Positions 1-6,239 of a DNA stretch of 17,447 bases are shown here, in pieces. The stretch covers positions 1-17,447 of the forward strand of contig JAUWXM010000016.1 of the NCBI GenBank assembly GCA_030616365.1, written 5' to 3'. A program made the translations under genes and the position numbers. Numbering within the stretch: position 1 is the stretch's first letter; each line of letters opens with the position of its first letter. The notes beneath the pieces are model-generated. The model saw only the letters and a program-made list of their open reading frames with translations. It was not told where the DNA came from and ran no database searches. The DNA is from a bacterium. GTDB lineage: Bacteria; UBP18; UBA7526.

Positions 1-305
1 TCATAGGAGACATTCTTCCTTTCGCCACTTTCCAGATTTTCAATCTCAATGCTTTTCTTTTCAGGAATAATCCTGGTTGCCTCACAATTTAGATACTTCT
101 TTATTCCAGAAATTCTTAAGGTATATTTCAACTTCTCTGGAGAATCTACTCTTCCATCTAAGAGGAAGGGTAGGCCACAGGAATGAAGTAAGTCGAATGC
201 CTTCTTATCAATGATTGTGACCTCATTTTTAGGGTACCTCTTCCTGATTGTTAAGCAGGCTCTTATTCCCGCTGTTCCCAGACCAATAATGACTATTTTA
301 GCCAA
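1..305 (-). CDS. FAD-dependent CoA-disulfide reductase / NADH oxidase-like protein (N-terminal part)
   Basis: Only the first 101 or so codons are present; the gene runs off the left edge. The N-terminus has a flavin dinucleotide-binding strand-turn-helix (KIVIIGLGTAGIRA, residues 3-16) followed by an acidic residue ending the second strand (TIID, 30-33). The motif HSCGLPF places a cysteine at residue 43. Single-cysteine pyridine-nucleotide disulfide oxidoreductases such as CoA-disulfide reductase and NADH oxidase carry their redox Cys in this SxCGxP context and near this position, so I infer that family; the NAD domain is not visible. The start is TTG at 305, chosen because GGGAG lies a few bases upstream and no ATG precedes the fold. 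It follows the acyl-CoA ligase and is separated from it by a CACAGAG-type repeat whose end abuts this ribosome binding site. Confidence 0.7.
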   Translation of the reverse strand, partial: MAKIVIIGLGTAGIRACLTIRKRYPKNEVTIIDKKAFDLLHSCGLPFLLDGRVDSPEKLKYTLRISGIKKYLNCEATRIIPEKKSIEIENLESGERKNVSY

Positions 306-318
306 TTCCTTCTCCCTT

Positions 319-414
319 GCAACCGCAGATTTCGCAGAGAAAATCGCAGAGTTCGCAGAGAAACTCTGTGTTCTCGTTAGTTTTTCTCTGTGCTCCCAGT
401 GGTACTCTTTTTTA
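319..414 (-). repeat. CACAGAG-family intergenic element, copy A
   Basis: About 96 bp between the acyl-CoA ligase and the flavoprotein, rich in CGCAGA/CACAGA words (CGCAGA on the plus strand at about 322, 331, 343 and 352, spaced 9, 12 and 9). Read on the minus strand it starts AAAAAAGAGTACCACTG and ends GGTTGCAAGGGAG. Both ends match copy H at 15538-15648 (AAAAAAGAATAACCACTG and GGTTGCAAAGGAG) while the middles have diverged. Its left end supplies the last codons and the stop of the ligase, and its right end runs into the ribosome binding site of the next gene. CAGAG-AAA-CTCTG can form a small hairpin. Confidence 0.75.
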
Positions 415-1990
415 ATGCTCTTTTCAGTATCTTGCCTGTTGCGGTTTTGGGAAGTTCTTTCCTGAACTCTATCTTATGAGGGACTTTATAGGAAGCTAAT
501 CTCTCCTGGCAGTACTTGATGATCTCCTTCTTGGAAAGTTCCCTTCCCTCCTTCAGAGCAAGAAAGGCCTTGGGCACTTCCTGCTTCGTCTTATCCTCTA
601 CGCCAATAACCGCTACCTCAGCGATAGCGGGATGGGAGTATAATACCTCCTCTACTTCTCGGGGGTAGACGTTTAGGCCACGTACATTGATCATATCCTT
701 CTTGCGGTCCACTATATAGATATAGCCCTCTTCGTCCATCTTGGCCAAGTCTCCGGTATAAAGCCAGCCCCTCTTCAGGGTCTCCTCTGTCGCCTGGGGA
801 AGGTTGTAGTATCCCCTCATGACATTGGGACCTCTAACGATGAGTTCTCCCACCTCTCCCCTCTTGAGCGAACGACCTTGGTCATCAACCACATCCACCC
901 CCACTCCAGGCAAAGACAACCCTACAGAACCCGGCTTTCTTATATCCTTAACCGGGTTCAAAGAAACCACAGGTGAGGCCTCAGATAGGCCATAGCCTTC
1001 GATCAAGGGGATGCCGAACTTCTTTTCAAACTTCTTCAATACCTCAACTGGTAAGGCAGCTGCCCCGGAGACAGCGAGTCTCAAAGGATTCAAGAATCTA
1101 AAGGGGCGAAAGGTGAGTATTCTGGGGAGAGAAAATTGGGTCAAGATATTGTAGATGGTTGGGATACCGACGAAGATGGTGGGCCTTTTTCTCATGATCT
1201 CTTTTATCACTTCTCCAAAGGCCCTCAAGGATTCAATGATGGTTATCTTCGCTCCCAGATAGAGGGGAACCAGGATGCAGACCGTGGTAGTGAAGGAGTG
1301 AAACATGGGAAGAACCAATAGGAAGTTATCCTTCGATCTCAGTTGGGCTGCTTCGGCACTGGAGATGGTGTTGGAGATAAGGTTATTGTGGCTCAGGCAG
1401 GCACCTTTTGGGTAACCAGTAGTTCCTGAAGTATAAATAATGACCGCGGTCTCGGTTTCTGCCGCTTCAGGGAAGGTAGCCGAGACTTCCGGCGTTACTA
1501 ATTCTTCAAGGGCGTAAAGCCCCGAGGGGGCCACGCCCCTTTTCGGGGTAACCGTTCCTGAGATGGATGATTTATCCCGCACCAGTGTCTTGGTGCGGGA
1601 TTTATTGCTAATGATGATTCTTTCTAACTCCTCAAGCCGGGGACGCAATGGCCCTACGGTCTCCATAAAATCCTTTGAGGTGATTAAAGTGGAGACCCCG
1701 GCATCGTTCAAGGTATGTCTTAATTCCTCTCCCTTCAGGAAATTATTCAGAGGAATAACGATTCCTCCCATCTTTAAAATGGCAAAATAACTTATGATAA
1801 ACTCTGGACAGTTGCCCAATAGGATTCCTATCCTATCCCCTTTTCTGGCCCCCTTTCTCATTAGGCCTGAGGCCAGTTTATCGACCCTTTCTCCCAATTC
1901 CTTATAGGTGATCTTCTCTCTCTTAAAGAGAATGGCGTATCTTTTTCCATACTTTCTAACACTTCTCTCAAGCATCTCAGTTAGGGTCAT
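377..1990 (-). CDS. Long-chain fatty acid--CoA ligase (AMP-forming acyl-CoA synthetase)
   Basis: Adenylates a carboxylic acid with ATP and transfers it to coenzyme A. The 537-residue protein has the full motif set of the ANL superfamily: P-loop IIYTSGTTGYPKG (184-196), YGLSEASP (333-340), YTGDL (411-415), the hinge region VDRKKDMINVRG (427-438) and the C-terminal PKTATGK with the catalytic lysine near 520. Closest in layout to FadD-type long- or medium-chain ligases; substrate length cannot be read. The ATG is preceded by AAGGAGT at good spacing. Two oddities: residues about 130-157 in the linker before the P-loop are encoded by two GC-rich palindromes, and the last nine residues (STTGSTEKN) come from the CACAGAG repeat. 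In the matching repeat at 15636 the stop lies in TAACCACTG; here one base is missing (TACCACTG), so the frame runs on to a later TAA. Confidence 0.93.
   Translation of the reverse strand: MTLTEMLERSVRKYGKRYAILFKREKITYKELGERVDKLASGLMRKGARKGDRIGILLGNCPEFIISYFAILKMGGIVIPLNNFLKGEELRHTLNDAGVSTLITSKDFMETVGPLRPRLEELERIIISNKSRTKTLVRDKSSISGTVTPKRGVAPSGLYALEELVTPEVSATFPEAAETETAVIIYTSGTTGYPKGACLSHNNLISNTISSAEAAQLRSKDNFLLVLPMFHSFTTTVCILVPLYLGAKITIIESLRAFGEVIKEIMRKRPTIFVGIPTIYNILTQFSLPRILTFRPFRFLNPLRLAVSGAAALPVEVLKKFEKKFGIPLIEGYGLSEASPVVSLNPVKDIRKPGSVGLSLPGVGVDVVDDQGRSLKRGEVGELIVRGPNVMRGYYNLPQATEETLKRGWLYTGDLAKMDEEGYIYIVDRKKDMINVRGLNVYPREVEEVLYSHPAIAEVAVIGVEDKTKQEVPKAFLALKEGRELSKKEIIKYCQERLASYKVPHKIEFRKELPKTATGKILKRALKKSTTGSTEKN
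1519..1549. repeat. GC-rich palindrome inside acyl-CoA ligase gene
   Basis: CCCCGA (1520-1525) pairs with TCGGGG (1543-1548), and GGGGC-CAC-GCCCC (1527-1539) forms an inner hairpin. It encodes roughly residues 148-157 (PKRGVAPSGL) in the variable linker before the ATP-binding motif. The base composition differs from the surrounding gene. It reads as an in-frame palindromic insertion; the exact ends are uncertain. Confidence 0.6.
1574..1601. repeat. Perfect 11-bp inverted repeat inside acyl-CoA ligase gene
   Basis: ATCCCGCACCA (1574-1584) and TGGTGCGGGAT (1591-1601) are perfect inverted copies around a 6-nt loop. They encode residues about 130-139 (KSRTKTLVRD) in the linker. A hairpin of this strength has no evident role inside a coding region, and a second palindrome lies only 25 bp away, so insertion of short palindromic elements is the likeliest reading. 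Confidence 0.7.
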
Positions 1991-2010
1991 GGGTTACTCC
2001 TTAATGTTGA

Positions 2011-2034
2011 GTTGATAAGTTGATAAGTTAATAA
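2011..2034. repeat. Octamer tandem array GTTGATAA
   Basis: Three contiguous 8-nt units: GTTGATAA, GTTGATAA, GTTAATAA. On the minus strand this reads as TTATCAAC words ending a few bases before the AAGGAG ribosome binding site of the acyl-CoA ligase. The core TTATCA is shared with the array at 7635-7666. Confidence 0.7.
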
Positions 2035-2044
2035 GAAAATATTT

Positions 2045-2137
2045 GGTTACGGTTAGGGTTACGATGCCCGTTTCGGCTACGTTATTCGGTTACGTAACCA
2101 TAACCCCTAAACGATACGGGCCTCGTTGCCGTAACCC
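2045..2137. repeat. Large imperfect inverted repeat of GGTTACG words
   Basis: This fills most of the gap between nfi and the acyl-CoA ligase. Nested arms share one centre near 2093-2097: GGGTTACG (2056-2063) with CGTAACCC (2130-2137), GCCCGTTTCG (2066-2075) with CGATACGGGC (2112-2121, one mismatch), and a perfect 12-bp palindrome GGTTACGTAACC (2088-2099). It could form a long stem in DNA or RNA. There is no T-tract placed like an intrinsic terminator. The neighbouring 2138-2165 is AT-rich (a TATAAAATATA stretch on the minus strand) with nothing else I can name. Confidence 0.7.
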
Positions 2138-2165
2138 TTTTACCTAGCCTATATTTTATACCTTG

Positions 2166-2885
2166 TCAACTTTTACCCTGGGCTCTTAGCCGGTTGACAA
2201 GAAGGTGGGCTTGACGGGTGGGCTCGGGCAGTCGGTAGCCTCGCAGGCATTTTAAGACTATTTCTATTGAACTTTTCAAATCTATCTTATGGCCAGGAGA
2301 AATGAATACAGGAGAGACATCCTCTTTTGTTCTTAAAACAGCACCGATGACTTCATTATCCTCTCTTAAAAAACTGTAAGAATCTCTTTTTCTTTCCGGC
2401 TCTTGATAATTGCCGATTAGTCTTGATTTTGCACAGCCAATGGTTGGTTTGTCTAATAGGATCCCCATATGGGTAGCCAGGCCCAGCCTTTTAGGGTGGG
2501 CTATCCCCTGGCCATCGAATATTATGACATCCGGCTCGATCTTGATCTTCTTAAAGACCTCAATGAGAAGGGGCCCTTCCCGAAAGGTAAGAAGACCTGG
2601 GATATAGGGAAAACTTGGGTTACCTATAGTGTGTTGCTCTTCCAAGATTTCTAATTGACGACGCGCTTCGCTTGCCTCGTCTAATCTACAATTATCAGGA
2701 AAGGAAAAGATAATTACTGCCGCATAGGCCTTATTACTTTTCTTAGAAAAAGAGATATCTGCGCCTGCAATTCTTTTAACTTCAGAGAAGTCTTTCTTTA
2801 GAATAATCCTTCTTCTTAATTTTTCCTGTAGTTTAATCGCTTCTTGAGGACTCAAATCCCAAGGATGAGAAAAAATCGGTTTCAC
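2166..2885 (-). CDS. nfi: Endonuclease V (deoxyinosine 3'-endonuclease)
   Basis: Cleaves DNA (in some lineages also RNA) near deaminated purines, mainly inosine, to start repair. The 239 residues cover the whole family fold: AGADISF with the metal-binding Asp43, PYIPGLLTFREGP with Glu103, DGQGIAHPKRLGLATHMG with Asp124, IGCAKSRLIG, and the C-terminal VFISPGHKIDL. These acidic residues correspond in order to the known catalytic triad. The start is GTG at 2885, overlapping the HU stop by 4 nt (GTGA), which suggests translational coupling; the N-terminal HPWDLSPQEA matches the family start. The loop at about 66-80 (CRLDEASEARRQLEI) is arginine/glutamate-rich and overlies a weak palindrome. The stop is followed by the GGTTACG inverted repeat. 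Confidence 0.93.
   Translation of the reverse strand: MKPIFSHPWDLSPQEAIKLQEKLRRRIILKKDFSEVKRIAGADISFSKKSNKAYAAVIIFSFPDNCRLDEASEARRQLEILEEQHTIGNPSFPYIPGLLTFREGPLLIEVFKKIKIEPDVIIFDGQGIAHPKRLGLATHMGILLDKPTIGCAKSRLIGNYQEPERKRDSYSFLREDNEVIGAVLRTKEDVSPVFISPGHKIDLKSSIEIVLKCLRGYRLPEPTRQAHLLVNRLRAQGKS
2657..2681. repeat. Weak palindrome within nfi
   Basis: GACGA (2657-2661) and TCGTC (2677-2681) flank an inner GCG-CTT-CGC hairpin. It encodes the variable loop DEASEARRQ of endonuclease V. It resembles the stronger in-gene palindromes in the acyl-CoA ligase but could be chance. Confidence 0.35.
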
Positions 2886-3157
2886 TTCGCTAATCTATCT
2901 TTTAACTTCTGGCTGGACTTGAAGAAAGGAACTCTATGGGCCGGGATTTCAATCTCCTTTCCCGTAACTACATTCCTTATCTTTCTCGCTGACCTCTCCT
3001 TTGTCTCAAATTTCCCTAAGCCTCTGATAATCACCTCATCCCCCTTGGCCAGAGCCTCTTGAATAGTCTTTGTGAAGCAGTCGATGATTGCTAAGGCATC
3101 CTTCTGGAAGAGGCCCGTCTTCCGAGCAACATAGACCGCCAGATCCAATTTATTCAT
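2882..3157 (-). CDS. HU/IHF-family DNA-binding protein
   Basis: A 91-residue histone-like protein that bends and compacts DNA as a dimer. Family marks are the N-terminal helix pair (MNKLDLAVYVARKTG), the signature GDEVIIRGLGKFETKERSAR (residues about 39-58), the arm with TGKEIEIPAHRVPFFK and the final helix SSQKLKDRLAK. The length is typical. ATG at 3157 has GGAG upstream with acceptable spacing. HU versus IHF subunit cannot be decided. The stop overlaps the nfi GTG by 4 nt, so the two are probably translated together. A TATAAC hexamer lies just upstream in the 44-nt gap (3158-3201), but I could not pair it with a -35 box. Confidence 0.93.
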   Translation of the reverse strand: MNKLDLAVYVARKTGLFQKDALAIIDCFTKTIQEALAKGDEVIIRGLGKFETKERSARKIRNVVTGKEIEIPAHRVPFFKSSQKLKDRLAK

Positions 3158-3201
3158 CCCTTTTTCTCCGTTATAATTTTAGGTTTGGAATGCCAGTTAT
3201 T

Positions 3202-3951
3202 TCACAGACCACCAAAATTAAACTCAAGTTTTTTAATAAGTTTATTCTTATTTATTTTGAAGACCTCGAAATCGTGTCTTTCATATACTCTGTTAAAAAT
3301 TAGAATGTATTCCTGATTGTTAAATGTGAAGATGTCCCACAAATTTCTCGTATAACCGCCTGTTTCTGGATCCGCCTTCTTTATTTTGATTTCTGGACTA
3401 TACACTGTATCATTTCTTACAAGGACAAAGGAATGTAAAAACCAGCAATTTGTATCTAAAAAATCCTCAACAGTGAAATCTTTTGACTTCTTATCTAATT
3501 TATTAATCTGGTAAAAGATGAAATTTCCTTTATTTGTCTTAATAAATTTCTCATAGATGATGTCACCAACAAATCTTTTATTCTCTTCTGCAACAGAAGA
3601 TTCAATCTTTTTTAGACTTTTTGGAGATATTACTTTACTAATTCTTTGCTTGACTTTCTTTAACTTCAATCCTGGATAAGCTTGAACAAAATATAGACCA
3701 TCGCGGAAGGAAATATAGTCCCAAGATGCATAGATTGGTTCTTTTTTCTCCTCCAGAAGGTTTAAAATCTCAGGCTTTCCAAGAGAATGGTATCGGTTTA
3801 CAGGTTTATATGTATAAACTCGATCTGGTTTTAGATATAGCTTACGAATATAATTTTCCAAATCATTCGCGAAACTGGTACTTGAACAGCTAAGCAAAAC
3901 AACTAAAAGAAGAATATTGCTAATCTTCATTTGAAACGAGACCTTATTCAT
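3202..3951 (-). CDS. Exported protein of unknown function, possible lipoprotein
   Basis: I do not recognise this 249-residue protein. It begins with a hydrophobic signal segment (ISNILLLVVLLSC) ending in a serine/cysteine stretch; LLSC resembles a lipobox, so lipid anchoring after Cys22 is possible, while SFA-ND would suit ordinary cleavage. The mature part is rich in Lys, Tyr, Phe and Asn, with predicted beta character (YILIFNRVYERHDFEVFKI) and no cysteine pair or catalytic motif I can name. The start is ATG at 3951, preceded by GGGAGG; a second Met at 3930 would also leave an intact signal peptide. It lies 27 nt after the HEAT-repeat gene, in a setting that repeats the HEAT gene's own start region. 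It looks more AT-rich than the neighbouring genes, which could indicate separate acquisition. Confidence 0.7.
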   Translation of the reverse strand: MNKVSFQMKISNILLLVVLLSCSSTSFANDLENYIRKLYLKPDRVYTYKPVNRYHSLGKPEILNLLEEKKEPIYASWDYISFRDGLYFVQAYPGLKLKKVKQRISKVISPKSLKKIESSVAEENKRFVGDIIYEKFIKTNKGNFIFYQINKLDKKSKDFTVEDFLDTNCWFLHSFVLVRNDTVYSPEIKIKKADPETGGYTRNLWDIFTFNNQEYILIFNRVYERHDFEVFKINKNKLIKKLEFNFGGL

Positions 3952-3974
3952 CCCTTCGTTCCTCCCACGATAAT
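3943..3974 (-). repeat. 32-bp start-region repeat, copy 2
   Basis: This segment spans the ribosome binding site and first codons of the exported-protein gene. It matches 6208-6239 at 27 of 32 positions: both read ATTATCGT, a purine, GGAGGAAC, then TGAATAAG at the end. The two copies flank the HEAT-repeat gene as direct repeats. Confidence 0.75.
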
Positions 3975-3978
3975 TATT

Positions 3979-6216
3979 TCAAGGCCTATCTATAATAGAA
4001 TCATATCCATGAGTTCTCAACCATTTTTTTCCAATCTCTTTCAATTTAGGATTGCGAGAATGGAAAAAACTCTCAGCCAACTCTTTATCCTGATATTTAC
4101 TAAAAACATCAATCAAAACTTCCTCATCTCCCTCTTCGATATTGTTTATATAAAACCAACAAGCACCGATAATTACTGGATAATCCTTACGAGCTAAGGC
4201 TTCTCTAAGTGCTTCTTTTGCTGTATTATTCTTTGTCCACCTTAAAGCACGCGCCGCGGATTGCCTAAGTTCAGGGTCGTTATCCTCCAAAAGTAAGAGC
4301 AAGGAACTTATTGCCGGAGCTCCCAATCTACCCAGGGCATCTGCTGAGGCAACAGAAAGTTCAGTATCCTTACTGCGTAAGATTTCGATCAGGGAGGCTA
4401 CTGCCCTTTTATCTTTAGTATTTCCTAAGCTTATAATCGCTCCTAGCTGAACATTTTGGTCGCTATTCTCTAAAGCCTCAATTAGAGAAGGTAGCGCAGA
4501 TGGTCCAATCTTTACCAAGCTCCGGATCGCCATTGCTCTTACATACTGATTTTCGTCACCTAATAGAGTGATGAGGGAAAGTATACTTTCCGGATCTTTT
4601 ATCATACCTAACGCTTGGGCAACTACACGACGGATGTTAGCTTCCTCATCTTCTAAAAAGGGCACCAGGTAAGGAATAGCTTCTTTTCCTATATTCCCCA
4701 GGGCACAAGCAGCCTCTTTTCTAACCTGGTATTGACTATCTCTTAGGGTAGCCGTCAGTGGTTCCAGAGCTTGAAGATCTCTTATTTTTCCTAAGGCCCA
4801 AGCTGCGCTCTCGCGAACATGCCAATCCTCGTCTTTTAGAGCAATAAGAAGGGGCTTTACTACTTTAGGATTTTTTATTCTTCCTAAAGTAAATGCTGCT
4901 CCACGACGAATCCTGAAATCCTCATCTTCCAAAGCAGCGATAAGCGGTTCTACAGCTGGTGTTCCCATTGCTCTTAAAGCACCTTCCGCTCTATATCGAA
5001 CATGCCAATCCTCATCTTTCAGAGCAATAATAAGAGGTCCTATTGCTTTAGGATCTTTTATTTTTCCTAAGGCCAAAGCAGCATGCTCGCGAACATCCCA
5101 ATCCTCATCTTTTAGAGCAATAATAAGCGGCTCCACCGCCTCAGGAGCTTTTATTTTTACTAAGGTAAATGATACTATCCTACGAACCCGGACATCCTCA
5201 TCCTTCAAAGCAACGGTAAGTGGTTCTACGGCTGCCTTGTCTCTTATCTGGAGCAAAGCACTTGCTGCTTCGGACTTCACCCTGGGATTAGCAGTCTTTA
5301 AAGCGCTAACCAATGGCTCTACCGCCGGAGCACCCATTTTTCCTAAGGCAAGACTTACTCGGTTGAAATCTCTTAAATCCTCGTAATCCAAAATCTTAAT
5401 CAGAGGAGCTATCGCTCTGGGATCCTTTATGTCGCCTAAGGTCTCGGCCACTAAACAACCGTGGGCAGCATCTTTATGGATAACCTTAATCAGGGGATTA
5501 ACCGCCGGGGTTCCTATTCTTACAAGGGCCATCCGAGCCTCACTCTTATTATATCGATCTTCATCTTTTAATAAAACAGTAATTAAAGGGGAAATCGCCC
5601 ACTCGTCCCCTTTTCCTAATACCGAGATAGCATAAAAACGAACCTTTGAGTCTTTATTCTTTAGGGCCTTCCTAAGTTCCTTTTTGCCCGGTTCTCCTAA
5701 TTGGACTAAAGTCCTGGCTGCTTCTCTTCTTACTCTTCCTAAAACAAGCGCTAACGGCTTTGCTGCTCGCGGATCTCCTATTTCACCCAAAGACTTAGCA
5801 GCGATTTCAGCCACTCGGGGATCTTCATCATTTAGACAAATAATCAGGGCTTCTACTGCTCTTGGGTCTTTAAACTTGCCTAAATACCAGGCCGCGCGGA
5901 AGCGAACCCATGAATTAGAATCCTTTAATGCTCCAATTAAAGGGACTACTGCCCGAGAATCCCTTATCCTGCCCAAAGTATTTACAGCTGCTTGGCGTAC
6001 TTCCCAATTTTCATCCTTCAAGGTGGCAATCAGAAGGTCCACTATACGGGGATCTTTTACGTACCCCAAACCCACTGCCGCACTTCTTCGGATTTTTGGA
6101 TCTTTATCTTTTAAATTTTCGATCGTCTTTTCTACGTTAATTTGGACTCCCCAAACGCAATTCACTAAGCAGAAAACGAAGATTAACAAAAGGCTAATAA
6201 CTCTTCTCTTATTCAC
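3979..6216 (-). CDS. Exported HEAT-repeat protein (PBS-lyase-type HEAT repeats)
   Basis: A 745-residue protein built almost wholly of about 22 HEAT units of 27-33 residues with the consensus AVEPLIxALKDEDxxVRxxAAxALGKIKDPK. Such solenoids bind proteins; no enzymatic domain is visible. The N-terminus MNKRRVISLLLIFVFCLVNCVWG is a signal peptide, so the solenoid is probably periplasmic or membrane-tethered. Units from about residue 330 to 470 are the most alike. A final non-repeat region of about 50 residues (EEVLIDVFSKYQDKELAESF onward) caps the array. The start is GTG at 6216, overlapping the tldD stop by 4 nt (GTGA), with GGAGG 9 nt upstream, so it is likely coupled to tldD. Annotation pipelines often call such proteins PBS lyase, but phycobilin chemistry is not implied. 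Confidence 0.88.
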   Translation of the reverse strand: MNKRRVISLLLIFVFCLVNCVWGVQINVEKTIENLKDKDPKIRRSAAVGLGYVKDPRIVDLLIATLKDENWEVRQAAVNTLGRIRDSRAVVPLIGALKDSNSWVRFRAAWYLGKFKDPRAVEALIICLNDEDPRVAEIAAKSLGEIGDPRAAKPLALVLGRVRREAARTLVQLGEPGKKELRKALKNKDSKVRFYAISVLGKGDEWAISPLITVLLKDEDRYNKSEARMALVRIGTPAVNPLIKVIHKDAAHGCLVAETLGDIKDPRAIAPLIKILDYEDLRDFNRVSLALGKMGAPAVEPLVSALKTANPRVKSEAASALLQIRDKAAVEPLTVALKDEDVRVRRIVSFTLVKIKAPEAVEPLIIALKDEDWDVREHAALALGKIKDPKAIGPLIIALKDEDWHVRYRAEGALRAMGTPAVEPLIAALEDEDFRIRRGAAFTLGRIKNPKVVKPLLIALKDEDWHVRESAAWALGKIRDLQALEPLTATLRDSQYQVRKEAACALGNIGKEAIPYLVPFLEDEEANIRRVVAQALGMIKDPESILSLITLLGDENQYVRAMAIRSLVKIGPSALPSLIEALENSDQNVQLGAIISLGNTKDKRAVASLIEILRSKDTELSVASADALGRLGAPAISSLLLLLEDNDPELRQSAARALRWTKNNTAKEALREALARKDYPVIIGACWFYINNIEEGDEEVLIDVFSKYQDKELAESFFHSRNPKLKEIGKKWLRTHGYDSIIDRP

Positions 6217-6239
6217 TTCTTGGTTCCTCCTACGATAAT
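6208..6239 (-). repeat. 32-bp start-region repeat, copy 1
   Basis: It covers the last codons of tldD (IIVGGTKK), its stop, and the GTG start of the HEAT-repeat gene. It matches 3943-3974 at 27 of 32 positions. Here the sequence is coding for the conserved TldD C-terminus, so this is likely the ancestral copy. Confidence 0.75.

Noticed and set aside
2141..2169. Promoter for the acyl-CoA ligase (perfect TTGACA at 2164-2169, minus strand)
   Set aside because: The hexamer overlaps the nfi stop, and the position 17 nt downstream is TAGGTA, a poor -10 box; TATAAAATATA lies too close to the TTGACA.
3979..6216. Phycobilisome lyase function for the HEAT protein
   Set aside because: The repeats match the generic HEAT consensus; nothing in the window suggests phycobiliproteins, and the protein has a signal peptide.
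5684..6238. Long plus-strand open frame of 184 codons
   Set aside because: It lies wholly antisense to the HEAT-repeat gene, and its repeated SLILPK-like pattern is simply the reverse reading of the repeats.
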